Shown piece by piece: positions 43,364-51,803 of a stretch of 64,000 nucleotides of DNA. Made by a program: the position numbers and the translations under genes. A model generated the notes under the pieces. The model searched no databases. It saw only the letters and a program-made list of their open reading frames with translations, and was not told the origin of the DNA. Source of the DNA: Bacteroidota bacterium (GTDB lineage: Bacteria; Bacteroidota; Ignavibacteria; UBA10030; UBA8401); contig WBUG01000008.1 in NCBI GenBank assembly GCA_008933835.1, positions 1 to 64,000 of the forward strand. Direction: 5' to 3'. How positions within the stretch are numbered: the first letter of the stretch is position 1; the number at the start of each line of letters is the position of its first letter.

Positions 43364-44155
43364 ATGACGGTCGATACTGCTCAATCCAAGGGATTGGAGT
43401 GGAAGTGGATCATTTTCGGCGTCGTCGCGGGGACGCTGCTGTGCGTCACCCTGCATCAGATGATCGCCAACACCTTCCATATCCCGCTGATCCCCACCTA
43501 CATGTCGCTCCTCGGCTTCGTGGTGATGGGCATCGTCATCGGCTATAAATCGGAGGGGTACACGCTGAAAGAGCCGGCCATCGGCGGCGTCGTGACGCTG
43601 TTCCTCTCCGGTCTGGTGCTCTCCAGCGGGTTCGGATACGACTTCACCGGCACCGAAATGGTGGCCTCACCGGTCGTCGGGCTCCTGCTCGGGCTCATCG
43701 GCGGCTGGGTGGGGGAACAGATCCAGGTGACGCCCGAAGAGGCGGCGAAGGAACTGGAAGAGGCGAAGCATGGAAAGACGCAATGGGGATGGGTCATCGC
43801 GGGAACGGTGCTCGCCTTCATCCTGACGGCGTTCTTCGTCATCGGCGGGTTCGCACTGCTGAAGTTCGGCATCGAAGGGATCCTGCTCGCGTTCGGCGCG
43901 AGCTTCCTCCTCTCCGGCATGATGGTCGGATACTTCTCGCCGGGCGTCACCATCAAGGAAGCGGCCCTCTCCGGACTGCTCAGCGTCGCCCTCAACGCGC
44001 TCTTCCTCTTCTCCTTCTCGCTGCTGATGGCGGAGGAATACATCTACGTCGTCGAGGGACTGGCCGTCGGCTTCGTCCTCTCGCTGGTCGGCGGATGGCT
44101 CGGCGAGAAACTGCAGTCGTTCATGGACGGGAGCAAGCATCACGACCACGAATGA
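43364..44155 (+). CDS. Six-helix membrane protein with internal duplication, unknown function
   Basis: A 263-residue membrane protein made of two related three-helix units. The first (about residues 10-120) has IVIGYKSEGYTLKEPAIGGV and ends VVGLLLGLIGGWVGEQIQ. The second (about 140-258) has MVGYFSPGVTIKEAALSGLL and ends AVGFVLSLVGGWLGEKLQS. A charged linker (EEAAKELEEAKHGK) joins them. The C-terminus is His/Asp-rich (HHDHE). I do not recognise a named family. ATG follows AAGGAGCT by about 5 nt, one of the best ribosome sites in the window. Confidence 0.8.
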   Translation: MTVDTAQSKGLEWKWIIFGVVAGTLLCVTLHQMIANTFHIPLIPTYMSLLGFVVMGIVIGYKSEGYTLKEPAIGGVVTLFLSGLVLSSGFGYDFTGTEMVASPVVGLLLGLIGGWVGEQIQVTPEEAAKELEEAKHGKTQWGWVIAGTVLAFILTAFFVIGGFALLKFGIEGILLAFGASFLLSGMMVGYFSPGVTIKEAALSGLLSVALNALFLFSFSLLMAEEYIYVVEGLAVGFVLSLVGGWLGEKLQSFMDGSKHHDHE

Positions 44156-44175
44156 TGTTCTTCCCCCCGTACAGG

Positions 44176-44204
44176 AAAAAGGTCACGCATCGCGTGACCT
44201 TTTT
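44176..44204. terminator. Bidirectional terminator between convergent genes
   Basis: GGTCACGC (44181-44188)/GCGTGACC (44192-44199) flanked by AAAAA and TTTTT. It can serve the plus-strand gene ending at 44155 and the minus-strand gene ending at 44210. Confidence 0.9.
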
Positions 44205-44209
44205 CGTTT

Positions 44210-45427
44210 CTACACCGTTCGGAGGGTGAGCACGGTGATCTCGGACCGCGCGCCGAGCCGCACCGGCGGACCCCAGTATCCGGTCCCCTTGCTCACGTAC
44301 GCCCACGTCCGTTCCCCCCACCGGTTCAATCCCTTGATGAACGGCTGACCGATGGTCGCCACGAGGTTCCACGGAAAGAACTGCCCTCCGTGCGTGTGCC
44401 CCATCAGCACCAGGTCCGGCGCGAGCCCGTCCAGCTGGTAGAGACTTCGCGGCTGGTGCGCGAGCAGGATGCGCGCGGCGTCCGCGGGAGCCCCCTCCAG
44501 CGCGCGCTTCGGGTCCGAGCGGTGCGACGGATGGAAACCGCCGCCGGTGTAGTCCGTGACGCCGGCGACCACGAGCCGGGCCCCCTCCTTTTCCACGATG
44601 CGGTGTTCGTTCATCAGCGCATCGAAGCCGAGCGTGCGCGCATGCGCCACCCACGGTTCCACGCCGGAGTAATATTCGTGATTGCCGGTGACGAAGAACT
44701 TGCCGTGCGGCGCGGAGAGGGAGGCCAGCGGCTCCACGTCGTTCCGCAGATGTTCCACCGAACCGTCCGCCAGGTCGCCGGTGAAGGCGATCATGTCCGG
44801 CCTGGCGGCCCGCACGTCGTCCGCCACCGTCTCGATCCAGTCGCGCTTGATGGTGAGCCCCGCGTGCAGGTCGCTGATCTGCACGATGCGGAAGCCGTCG
44901 AACGCCGCCGGGAGTCCGGCGATGGGAACGTCCACGCCGACCATGCCGGGCCGCCGGCGCGCTTCGTAGATCCCCGCCGCCGTGAGCGACGCCGCCACCC
45001 CCATCACACCGAGGTTCGTCGTCTGCGTCAGGAACTCGCGGCGCGACGCGTCCAGGAACCCCGGACCGGCGGTGGCCCACTCGACGGCCTTCTGCACCGC
45101 CATGGCGGCGAGCAGCGCGGCGTCGCGGGCGACCAGCACGACGAAGAGGAACGACAGGAGGCCGAGCGAGATGTACGCGGTCCACGCCAGCGCGTCGCTC
45201 CACCGCTCCGCTGTGCGGAGCAGGAAGAACGACGCGAGGGGAACGATGTACATCAGCGTCAGGCCGGTCCAGGCGAGCTGCTTGTACGGCGCGGCGAGAT
45301 GCAGCGGCACCAGCAGCCGCCACCCCATGTAGGCGAACCCGATGCCGAGGGTGGAGAGCATGATGCCGATCCAGATGAGGAACTGTGCGTTGGCGGACAT
45401 GGTGCGTCGTTTGGGTTGTGATGTCAT
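44210..45427 (-). CDS. Membrane-anchored metallophosphoesterase
   Basis: A 405-residue protein. About four N-terminal hydrophobic segments (including FLIWIGIMLSTLGIGFAYMG) are followed by a calcineurin-like phosphoesterase domain. The metal ligands are seen in ISDLHAG, FTGDLADG, VTGNHEYYSG and LMGHTHGGQFFP. It resembles the YkuE/YaeI-type family, some of which act on lipids or UDP-sugar lipids; the substrate is unknown. ATG at 45427 puts a positive stretch (SQPKRRT) before the first helix; ATG at 45400 is an alternative. The start lies 15 nt after the F420-type reductase gene. Confidence 0.88.
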   Translation of the reverse strand: MTSQPKRRTMSANAQFLIWIGIMLSTLGIGFAYMGWRLLVPLHLAAPYKQLAWTGLTLMYIVPLASFFLLRTAERWSDALAWTAYISLGLLSFLFVVLVARDAALLAAMAVQKAVEWATAGPGFLDASRREFLTQTTNLGVMGVAASLTAAGIYEARRRPGMVGVDVPIAGLPAAFDGFRIVQISDLHAGLTIKRDWIETVADDVRAARPDMIAFTGDLADGSVEHLRNDVEPLASLSAPHGKFFVTGNHEYYSGVEPWVAHARTLGFDALMNEHRIVEKEGARLVVAGVTDYTGGGFHPSHRSDPKRALEGAPADAARILLAHQPRSLYQLDGLAPDLVLMGHTHGGQFFPWNLVATIGQPFIKGLNRWGERTWAYVSKGTGYWGPPVRLGARSEITVLTLRTV

Positions 45428-45441
45428 GGTCGGCGATGCGG

Positions 45442-46128
45442 TCAACGGACGATCTTGAACTGGAACATCGGCGTCTGGAACTTCCCGAACAATCGCACCC
45501 ACAGCGGCAGCAGCTGTTCGGTCCCGCGCGCCGTGGTGATGTCGCCGAGGTCGATGATGGACCCGTCCTTCCATCCGAACGACGTCAGCAGTTCGATGAC
45601 GGCGGCCTTCGCCGGGGCATCGTTGCCGCTCACGAAGATCGTGTGGTCTCCGCCGTTCACCAGCGAGGGGTCCACCATGAGCGGGTTGGAGAGCGTGTTC
45701 AGCGTCTTGACGACCCGTACGCCGGGGAAGGTGCGCTGGATGGTCTCGCCGAGCGAATCGGTGTTGGCGATGGAGAGCGACGGCGGGAATCCGTTCGAGA
45801 AGTCGAGCGGATTCGAGATGTCGATGAGCACTTTCCCTTTCAGGTTCGCTTCGCCGGCCGCCCTGAGCGCGGGGATGGAACCGGTGCCGGAGGCGGCGTT
45901 GACGATGAGTTCGCCGAAGGCGGCCGCTTCGGCGAACGTGCCGAGCGCGATCGCGGGATGCGACCGGTGCCATTCCGCGAACGACGGGTTCCCCATGCCG
46001 TCTCCCTGCGTCCTCTTCCGCGTCTCCTCCACGTTCCGCGTTCCCAGTATGACCGTGTGCCCCAGGGATGCCGCTTTCGCTCCGATGGCGCGTGCCACGC
46101 CGCCGGTACCGATGATGCCGATGTTCAC
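45442..46128 (-). CDS. NADPH-dependent F420-reductase-like oxidoreductase
   Basis: A 228-residue Rossmann-fold protein. The N-terminus MNIGIIGTGGVARAIGAKAA carries the nucleotide motif, followed by VILGTRNVEE, where Thr/Arg favours NADPH. The central DISNPLDFSNG segment is typical of the NADP-dependent F420 oxidoreductase-like family. Many members in organisms without F420 act on other substrates. It lies upstream of the metallophosphoesterase on the same strand. Confidence 0.85.
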   Translation of the reverse strand: MNIGIIGTGGVARAIGAKAASLGHTVILGTRNVEETRKRTQGDGMGNPSFAEWHRSHPAIALGTFAEAAAFGELIVNAASGTGSIPALRAAGEANLKGKVLIDISNPLDFSNGFPPSLSIANTDSLGETIQRTFPGVRVVKTLNTLSNPLMVDPSLVNGGDHTIFVSGNDAPAKAAVIELLTSFGWKDGSIIDLGDITTARGTEQLLPLWVRLFGKFQTPMFQFKIVR

Positions 46129-46162
46129 GATGCCTCCTCCGTTGTGTGTTGTGATGCGATGT

Positions 46163-46504
46163 TCACGAGCCCGCCTTGTCGTCGCCGGGGTACGAACCGC
46201 ACCGCCGCCGCCACTCCTCCTTGAACTTCTCGCGCTCTTCCGGCGTCATCGCCGCGAGCTTCTCCTCCATCTTCTGCTTCCACCGGTGCGATTTCCATCC
46301 GCTGTGGCCGCCGTTCCATCCGCGCACGAGGATGTGCGAGAGCAGCAGCAGGCCCACCGCCTGTCCGTACGTCACTTCGGGACCCCGGAAGATGTCGGGG
46401 ATCAGCCAGTTCCACAGCAGCATCACCGCCAGGCCGAAGAGTCCCACCATGGCCGCGATGAAGACGGCCCCTTTTACGATGCGTTTGATCCACCATGTCG
46501 TCAT
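46163..46504 (-). CDS. Small membrane protein downstream of ECF sigma factor
   Basis: A 113-residue protein with two hydrophobic helices (VFIAAMVGLFGLAVMLLWNW; AVGLLLLSHILVRGW). The cytoplasmic tail is highly charged and ends EEREKFKEEWRRRCG. It starts 20 nt after the sigma-factor gene, a position often taken by anti-sigma factors, but it lacks a recognisable anti-sigma zinc motif. A role in sigma control is only a possibility. ATG at 46504 was chosen; earlier ATG codons overlap the sigma gene in another frame. Confidence 0.75.
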   Translation of the reverse strand: MTTWWIKRIVKGAVFIAAMVGLFGLAVMLLWNWLIPDIFRGPEVTYGQAVGLLLLSHILVRGWNGGHSGWKSHRWKQKMEEKLAAMTPEEREKFKEEWRRRCGSYPGDDKAGS

Positions 46505-46524
46505 TGTTCCGCTCCTTGTTCGTT

Positions 46525-47079
46525 CTATGCGTTCATGTCGAATTCGTCGTACAGCTCCTGCAGCGCCTCGCGCAGCGCCAGCACGGCGTACCGTTTGCGG
46601 GAGAGGAGCGTGTTCACCGGCTCTCCGGTGATGCGCGCGATCTCCTTGAAGCTCTTCCCCTCCAGTTCGTGCATCACGAACACGTCGCGCTGTTCCTTCG
46701 GGATGTCGTCGAGCGCGTCGGCCAGTTCGGTCCACACCAGCGAACGCGCGAACACGCGGTCAGGGTCCTGCGCCGGGTCATAGAGGATGTCCTCCAGGTT
46801 CAGCGGCAGCCCTTCGTCGTCCGGAACGGCGGGAAGGGAGGCGGGACGTTTCTTGCGGTACCAGTCGATGATGCGGTTCCGCGCCACCGTGAAGAGCCAC
46901 GACGTCATCCGCTCGATCGGTTCCGTCACGCTGTAGCTGGAGAGGAGCTGGGCGAATACGTCGGACAGGATGTCCTCCGCGTCCTCCTCGGTGCGGACGC
47001 GCCGGCGGATGAACTCCAGCAGGCGCGTCCGCTCCTCGCGGAACGCCCGCTCCGCCGCCGCAGCGGCCGGTCTGTTCAT
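46525..47079 (-). CDS. ECF-type RNA polymerase sigma factor
   Basis: A 184-residue sigma-70 family factor with only regions 2 and 4. Region 2 is visible as EEDAEDILSDVFAQLL and TSWLFTVARNRIIDWYRKKR; region 4 as LDDIPKEQRDVFVMHELEG and the helix-turn-helix SFKEIARITGEPVNTLLSRK. The ATG at 47079 (MNRPAAAAAE) is preferred to a TTG 36 nt upstream. It is followed by a small membrane protein, suggesting a membrane-linked signal (inference). Confidence 0.9.
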   Translation of the reverse strand: MNRPAAAAAERAFREERTRLLEFIRRRVRTEEDAEDILSDVFAQLLSSYSVTEPIERMTSWLFTVARNRIIDWYRKKRPASLPAVPDDEGLPLNLEDILYDPAQDPDRVFARSLVWTELADALDDIPKEQRDVFVMHELEGKSFKEIARITGEPVNTLLSRKRYAVLALREALQELYDEFDMNA

Positions 47080-47187
47080 CGTCAATGTTTCGACCACGTC
47101 CGGTTCGTCCTTCAATGTTTCAGCGCTCTTTCCTGTAGACGGATGATGACAGGCGATATTGCACGGACCCGAAGGTCACGGAACAGA

Positions 47188-47213
47188 GAACCCCGAACGG
47201 AGGTCCGGGGTTC
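47188..47213 (-). terminator. Hairpin after the M1 peptidase gene
   Basis: GAACCCCG (47188-47195)/CGGGGTTC (47206-47213). On the minus strand it lies about 25 nt after the peptidase stop but has no clean T-run. It shares the sequence CCCCGAACGG with the terminator at 50322. Confidence 0.45.
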
Positions 47214-47238
47214 CTGGCCGCGGGCGTGCGCGGAACGT

Positions 47239-50238
47239 TCAGAGCCGCACCCCCGTCACGACGCGCCAGCGGAGGTCGAACGCATCGTCCGCCGGACGGG
47301 CCGGATCCTTCACCCACACGGGGAAGAAGAGGCCGAGACCGATGCCCTCGGTGCCGAGCCCGCCGATGTCGATGCCGGGGAGCGAGAACTGCAGGCCGAA
47401 CCCCGCGTCGAACGCGGGCCGCCGGTAGCGGGCGCCGGAGGAATCGCGCGCGATCCCCGCATCCGCGAAGAGAAGGAAGGGACCGCGGGAGAGCGCGACA
47501 TTGACGGCGGTGACATCCTTCGCGGCGGCATCGGCGTCGAGGAACATGTTCCCGCCGCCGGGCATGGAGAGACGCCTCCGTCCGGAGGCGCCGAACACCG
47601 GCGTGCGGAACATCCACCGGTCGAACCGCTCGACCGGCGAAGGACCGGAGAGCGTGTACGCGGTCTGCCGCGGCACCGCGCCGGCCGACGTCCCGGCGAA
47701 GAGCCGCCAGTGCATCGTCATGCCGGCGATGAACGGATGCTGCAATTTCGATTCCATCGTCAGCTTGGAGTACCGGAAGTCGCCGGTCGGCGCGCCGAAC
47801 TCGTCCTCCAGCCGGAACTGGAAACGGCCGCCGGAGAACGTGTCGATGTACCGCAGTCCGATGAACCCCGATTCCAGGACCCCGGTGCGGTCCCACTCCG
47901 CCGGATCCGCCAGGTACCGGTCGTCGTTGACGCGAAGCGACAGGATGCCGGTGCTGATGACGAAGGTGCGGCTGTAGGAGCGGGTCAGCTTCTTCCGGTC
48001 CGTGAAGCTCTTCTCGATCTTCCACTCCCAGCCGGTGAATCCGTCGAGCCGGAAGAAACGGAGCGCCGTCGTCAGGTCGGGGTCCCACACGCGCAGCGGC
48101 GTGGCGTACGACAGCTCGACGTCGGGGACGCCGCTCCGCGTTCCCTGATACACGGAGAGCGAGGTGCGGTGGTCCGCCGCCATGTAGCTTCCGCCGATGC
48201 GCGCGCCGAGCTCGAACCCGTCGCGCAGGTTGAACCCGACGGAGGGGGCGGCGTTGACGCGGTACGAATCGAGGGGATAGAGGAGCTGGTTCATCAGGCC
48301 GACACCGATGTCGAACGACACGGGGAACGACGACGCGTTGTTGAGACGGTCCACGTCCGTCAGCATCATGTCGGGATCGACGACCGCACCGGTGACCGCG
48401 GCGGGGAGCGAATCGAAGGTGACGGCGGCGGTCATGCCGCGGTCCCACACCCGCTCGGAGAAACGGACGTCGCGGTGCGAACCGTCCGCGAAGGAGAGCC
48501 GCACCGTCGCGGGCATCTTCGCCTGCTCCCGGTTCTCGAGGAAGAGCCGGACGCTCCGCCGTCCTCCGCGTTCTTCATTCGCGAATCCGGTGAGCGCGAT
48601 GTCCAGCCGCCACGTCTCCTGGAACCACTGGTGCCAGAACCAGTCGAGGTCGCGCTGCGCCGCGTCTTCGACGGTGTTGAAGAAATCGTCCGGAAGGGGA
48701 TGCCGGAATCGCCACCGGCGGTGATACTCCCGCATCGCGGCGAGGAACGTTTCGGTCCCGAGCACGTCCTCCAGCATCACCATCACCGAACCCGGCTTCA
48801 TGTACGCCATCACGCCGTACTCGTTCTGCGGGATGTCGTACGGGTGGGCGAGGAGCGAAGCGCCTCGCCGGTCGCGCGCCTCCTGCAGATAGAAGCGCTG
48901 CTGGAAGAGCCGGTCGCCGTGTTCGGGAAAGCCGGTCCAGGCGTACCGCGCGGCGAAGTCGCGGTTGAAGACCGACGCGTCGCCGTACTCCTCCTGCAGC
49001 ATGGCCGAGGTGATGTACGTGGTGAAGCCTTCGTCCATGAACGGATGGCTCGTCTCGTCGCTGCCGACCATCATCGGGTACCACTGATGCCCGAGCTCGT
49101 GCACGATGGTGATGGCCAGGCCGTTGGTGACCGCGTCGCCGTCTTCGATGAAGACCATCATCGGATACTCCATGCCGCGCACCGGACCGGAGACGACGGT
49201 GGCCTGCGGATAGGCGTACGGTCCGAAGCGCCGCGAGAAGAACTCGATGGTCCGTTTCGCCAGCAGGGCTCCGCGGTCCCAGTTCTCCGCGTCGTCGATG
49301 AGCGGCGGCAGGGAGGCACGGCGGTCCTCCGGTTTATAGAACGCATGGATCATGGTCCCGTCCCCGGTCCGCGTGGCGTCCCACACGAAGTCCGGCGACG
49401 CGGCCCAGGCGAAGTCTCGCACCGTGTCGGCGGTGAAGGTCCACGTTCGCGTCCGGCCCTTCAGCGTATCGCGCGCCGCGCCGGTCTCGTCAACGGCGAT
49501 GACCGCGATGACGGAATCGTCCGACACGGCCGCGTAGCGGCGGTGCTGTTCGGGGGTGAGCACCGTCTCCGGCGAAGCGAGCACGCCGGTGGCGGCGACG
49601 ATGTACTCGGCGGGGAGGGTGAGCGACGCGTTCCAGTTCCCGTACTCGGTGTAGAACTCGGCGATGCCGAGGTACTGCGACCGGTCCCACCCGCGCACGT
49701 CGTCGTACACGGCGATCTGCGGATACCATTGGCACAGACCGAAGTCGTCGCCGTCGCTGCCGGTGCGCAGGTCCGCGTTCTTCGGGATGTCGTACGACCA
49801 CCGGACGGTGACGCGGGCGGCCGTTCCCGGAAGGATGGGGGACTCCAGCGGCGTCTCCATCACGGTCTCGTCCACCTCGGTTCGCACCGCCGCGCCGTTC
49901 ACCGTCACGTCGGACACGGTGATGCCCTCCGTGACGCCGTACGCACGGGCGCTGGCGTCGTCGTTCTTTCGCGGGGAGGAGTCCTTGCGAAAGACGTTCT
50001 GGTAGAGATGCCAGACGAGGGTGCGGAGGGTGTCGGGGGAGTTGTTATGATAGAGGATGTCGGCGCGGCCGGTGAGGGTGCGGCGTTCGGGATGGAGCTC
50101 TGCTTCGACGGTGTAGTCGACGTGCTGCTGCCAGTACGAGGGGGAGGGGCGTCCGGTGGAGAGCCGCTCGGGCGTGCGGGCCGCCGACGCGGCAGTGAAA
50201 AGCAGGAGGAGCAGAAATGTCCGTTTCATCGCGGTCAT
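47239..50238 (-). CDS. Secreted M1-family metallopeptidase with probable C-terminal outer-membrane barrel
   Basis: A 999-residue protein with a signal peptide (MKRTFLLLLLFTAASA). The gluzincin site is HELGHQW (380-386), with the third zinc ligand Glu403 in FMDEGFTTY, exactly 18 residues after the second histidine. The usual GAMEN motif appears as GMEYP (355-359). After about residue 690 the sequence becomes alternating beta strands with aromatic girdles (LDSYRVNAAPSVGFNLRDGF, GVPDVELSYATPLRVW, WRLFAGTSAGAVPR). It ends RWRVVTGVRL, suggesting an outer-membrane barrel that would display the peptidase on the surface. Start ATG 50238 or 50229. Confidence 0.85.
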   Translation of the reverse strand: MTAMKRTFLLLLLFTAASAARTPERLSTGRPSPSYWQQHVDYTVEAELHPERRTLTGRADILYHNNSPDTLRTLVWHLYQNVFRKDSSPRKNDDASARAYGVTEGITVSDVTVNGAAVRTEVDETVMETPLESPILPGTAARVTVRWSYDIPKNADLRTGSDGDDFGLCQWYPQIAVYDDVRGWDRSQYLGIAEFYTEYGNWNASLTLPAEYIVAATGVLASPETVLTPEQHRRYAAVSDDSVIAVIAVDETGAARDTLKGRTRTWTFTADTVRDFAWAASPDFVWDATRTGDGTMIHAFYKPEDRRASLPPLIDDAENWDRGALLAKRTIEFFSRRFGPYAYPQATVVSGPVRGMEYPMMVFIEDGDAVTNGLAITIVHELGHQWYPMMVGSDETSHPFMDEGFTTYITSAMLQEEYGDASVFNRDFAARYAWTGFPEHGDRLFQQRFYLQEARDRRGASLLAHPYDIPQNEYGVMAYMKPGSVMVMLEDVLGTETFLAAMREYHRRWRFRHPLPDDFFNTVEDAAQRDLDWFWHQWFQETWRLDIALTGFANEERGGRRSVRLFLENREQAKMPATVRLSFADGSHRDVRFSERVWDRGMTAAVTFDSLPAAVTGAVVDPDMMLTDVDRLNNASSFPVSFDIGVGLMNQLLYPLDSYRVNAAPSVGFNLRDGFELGARIGGSYMAADHRTSLSVYQGTRSGVPDVELSYATPLRVWDPDLTTALRFFRLDGFTGWEWKIEKSFTDRKKLTRSYSRTFVISTGILSLRVNDDRYLADPAEWDRTGVLESGFIGLRYIDTFSGGRFQFRLEDEFGAPTGDFRYSKLTMESKLQHPFIAGMTMHWRLFAGTSAGAVPRQTAYTLSGPSPVERFDRWMFRTPVFGASGRRRLSMPGGGNMFLDADAAAKDVTAVNVALSRGPFLLFADAGIARDSSGARYRRPAFDAGFGLQFSLPGIDIGGLGTEGIGLGLFFPVWVKDPARPADDAFDLRWRVVTGVRL

Positions 50239-50312
50239 GGTTCGTTTGGGAGGGGCGTACGGGTGCATGAATATACCGGTCTGAGTCAACGGATTCCAGG
50301 CCGGTTCGTTGC

Positions 50313-50350
50313 AAAATAAAAATCCCCGAACGGGGATTCCGTTCGGGGAT
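50313..50350 (-). terminator. Strong terminator of the dnaA-gyrA-envelope run
   Basis: On the minus strand a 12-bp stem ATCCCCGAACGG/CCGTTCGGGGAT (50350-50339 with 50333-50322), 5-nt loop, followed by TTTTATTTT (50321-50313). It lies 25 nt after the small gene at 50376. Confidence 0.9.
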
Positions 50351-50375
50351 GCTGATGTTCCGGCCGCGCCGGCGT

Positions 50376-50597
50376 TCAGGGACGTTCGACGAAGCGGTAG
50401 TACTGCACCTTGATGTCGAACGACTGGCCCGGCGTGTATTGGGCCTCGTGCCGGCCGGGATGGGGTCGGACCACCGTGACGGTGGCCCAGCATCCCTGCG
50501 CGCGCTGCACCACCGCGTCGTAGAGCGGGGTGTCGTTCATCAGGCAGGTATAGGTCCTGCCGGGTTCGAGGGTCGACGGACGTTCGTGCGCGTGCAT
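50376..50597 (-). CDS. Small hypothetical protein (73 aa)
   Basis: A 73-residue soluble protein without signal or membrane segment (PGRTYTCLMNDTPLYDAVVQ, GQSFDIKVQYYRFVERP). The predicted beta-rich pattern could form a small barrel, but I do not recognise a family. It starts 6 nt after the coiled-coil protein gene and is followed by a strong terminator, so it is the last gene of the gyrA-linked run. Confidence 0.65.
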   Translation of the reverse strand: MHAHERPSTLEPGRTYTCLMNDTPLYDAVVQRAQGCWATVTVVRPHPGRHEAQYTPGQSFDIKVQYYRFVERP

Positions 50598-50603
50598 GGT
50601 CCG

Positions 50604-51803
50604 TTACGCCGACGGCGTCCGCTTCTTCATGCCGAGGTACAGGCCGGCGAGCACCGCCAGGGCCAGGGCCGCGCCCAGCAGGTAGAGCAGGGTGTTGCCG
50701 GGCTGCGTCTGCGCCTCCCACAGCTTCACCTTGGTGTCCACTTCGCTCTCGCGGTCGTCGGTGTAGAACCCGGCGCGCTTCATCACCGGCAGCCACACCG
50801 GCTTCACCCTGGCGCCCCAGGTGTTGTAGGCGAACGCTTCGAACGCGTCGCGCTGTTCGGCGTCGCTCTTGCCTTCCGCGCCGGCCATCTGTTCTTCGAG
50901 GTAGCGGAGGACGCTGGCGTGGAACTCATCCCCGTTGGCGAAGGGGGCCACGGCGACGTTGTTGTCCGTGAAGAGCTTGTGCAGCGCCTTCCAGAACGCT
51001 TCGTCCACCTGCGTGCGCCAGCCGGCCACCATGGTGTCGATGGCCGCGATCTCGCGGGCACGGTCCTTGGAGGAGATGTACGCGTCCGCCAGCTTGGAAC
51101 CGATCCCCTTCCAGTTCTTCTCGAACTTGCGCTGCTCGTCGAGCAGACGCGGGAAGTCCAGGCCGTCCGTGCCGGTGGTGGCGAGGAGCGACACATTGTC
51201 GTTCACCGACCGTTTGATGTTGGTGAGGACGTTGTTCTTCTCCAGCGAGGTGATCTTCTTCATGTCGGAGGAGGAGAGCCGCTGGGTGTCGTACTGGACG
51301 AAGAGGCTGTCCACCAGCGCGAAGACCGCGGCGTCGCGCTTCACGATCTTGTCCTGCAGTTCGGCCACCTTCTTGCGGAGGGCGGTCATCTCGGTCTTGA
51401 GCGAATCGAGCTGGCGGATCAGGCGGGCGTTCTCGTCGCTCATCGCGTCGATGCGGCCGGAGAGTTCGCGCACCTGGCTCTCCAGTTCGGCGATGCGTCC
51501 CTGGCTCTCGGCGAGCTGCTGCGATTCCTTCAGCTGGTCCTCGAGCTTGGCGACGGTCTCGTCGTACCCGTCGGGGTAGACGCTCTTGTTGAGGAACTCC
51601 TGATGCGCGCGGTACTCGTCGCGGAACGCGGCGACCTTCTGCGCGAGCGGAGCGATGGTGACGGAGTCCGCCGTGCGGAGGTCCTTCATCAGCTGGCGGT
51701 ACCCCTTCTCGAAATCGCGCTTGATTTCGGAATCGGAACGCTGGGCCGTCAGCGTCATGACGCCGAGGGCGAGGGAGAGGAACAGGATGATGGTCTTCTT
51801 CAT
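50604..51803 (-). CDS. Exported coiled-coil protein with C-terminal membrane anchor
   Basis: A 399-residue protein. It has a signal peptide (KTIILFLSLALGVMTLTAQ) and a long coiled coil at about residues 80-165 (SQGRIAELESQVRELSGRID, RLIRQLDSLKTEMTALRKKV). A mostly helical globular region follows, then a C-terminal membrane helix (LLYLLGAALALAVLAGLYLG) with basic tail KKRTPSA. This topology puts the coiled coil in the periplasm. Family unknown. It overlaps the upstream lipoprotein gene by 4 nt, so the two probably work together. Confidence 0.75.
   Translation of the reverse strand: MKKTIILFLSLALGVMTLTAQRSDSEIKRDFEKGYRQLMKDLRTADSVTIAPLAQKVAAFRDEYRAHQEFLNKSVYPDGYDETVAKLEDQLKESQQLAESQGRIAELESQVRELSGRIDAMSDENARLIRQLDSLKTEMTALRKKVAELQDKIVKRDAAVFALVDSLFVQYDTQRLSSSDMKKITSLEKNNVLTNIKRSVNDNVSLLATTGTDGLDFPRLLDEQRKFEKNWKGIGSKLADAYISSKDRAREIAAIDTMVAGWRTQVDEAFWKALHKLFTDNNVAVAPFANGDEFHASVLRYLEEQMAGAEGKSDAEQRDAFEAFAYNTWGARVKPVWLPVMKRAGFYTDDRESEVDTKVKLWEAQTQPGNTLLYLLGAALALAVLAGLYLGMKKRTPSA

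Noticed and set aside
47080-47115. TTG start for the ECF sigma factor, 12 codons upstream
   Set aside because: The extension (KDEPDVVETLT) is not needed for region 2, and an ATG follows at 47079.
46495-50319. Plus-strand open frame of 1274 codons opposite the sigma factor and M1 peptidase
   Set aside because: No signal, domain or sensible composition; the minus strand carries the zinc peptidase signature and normal codon use.
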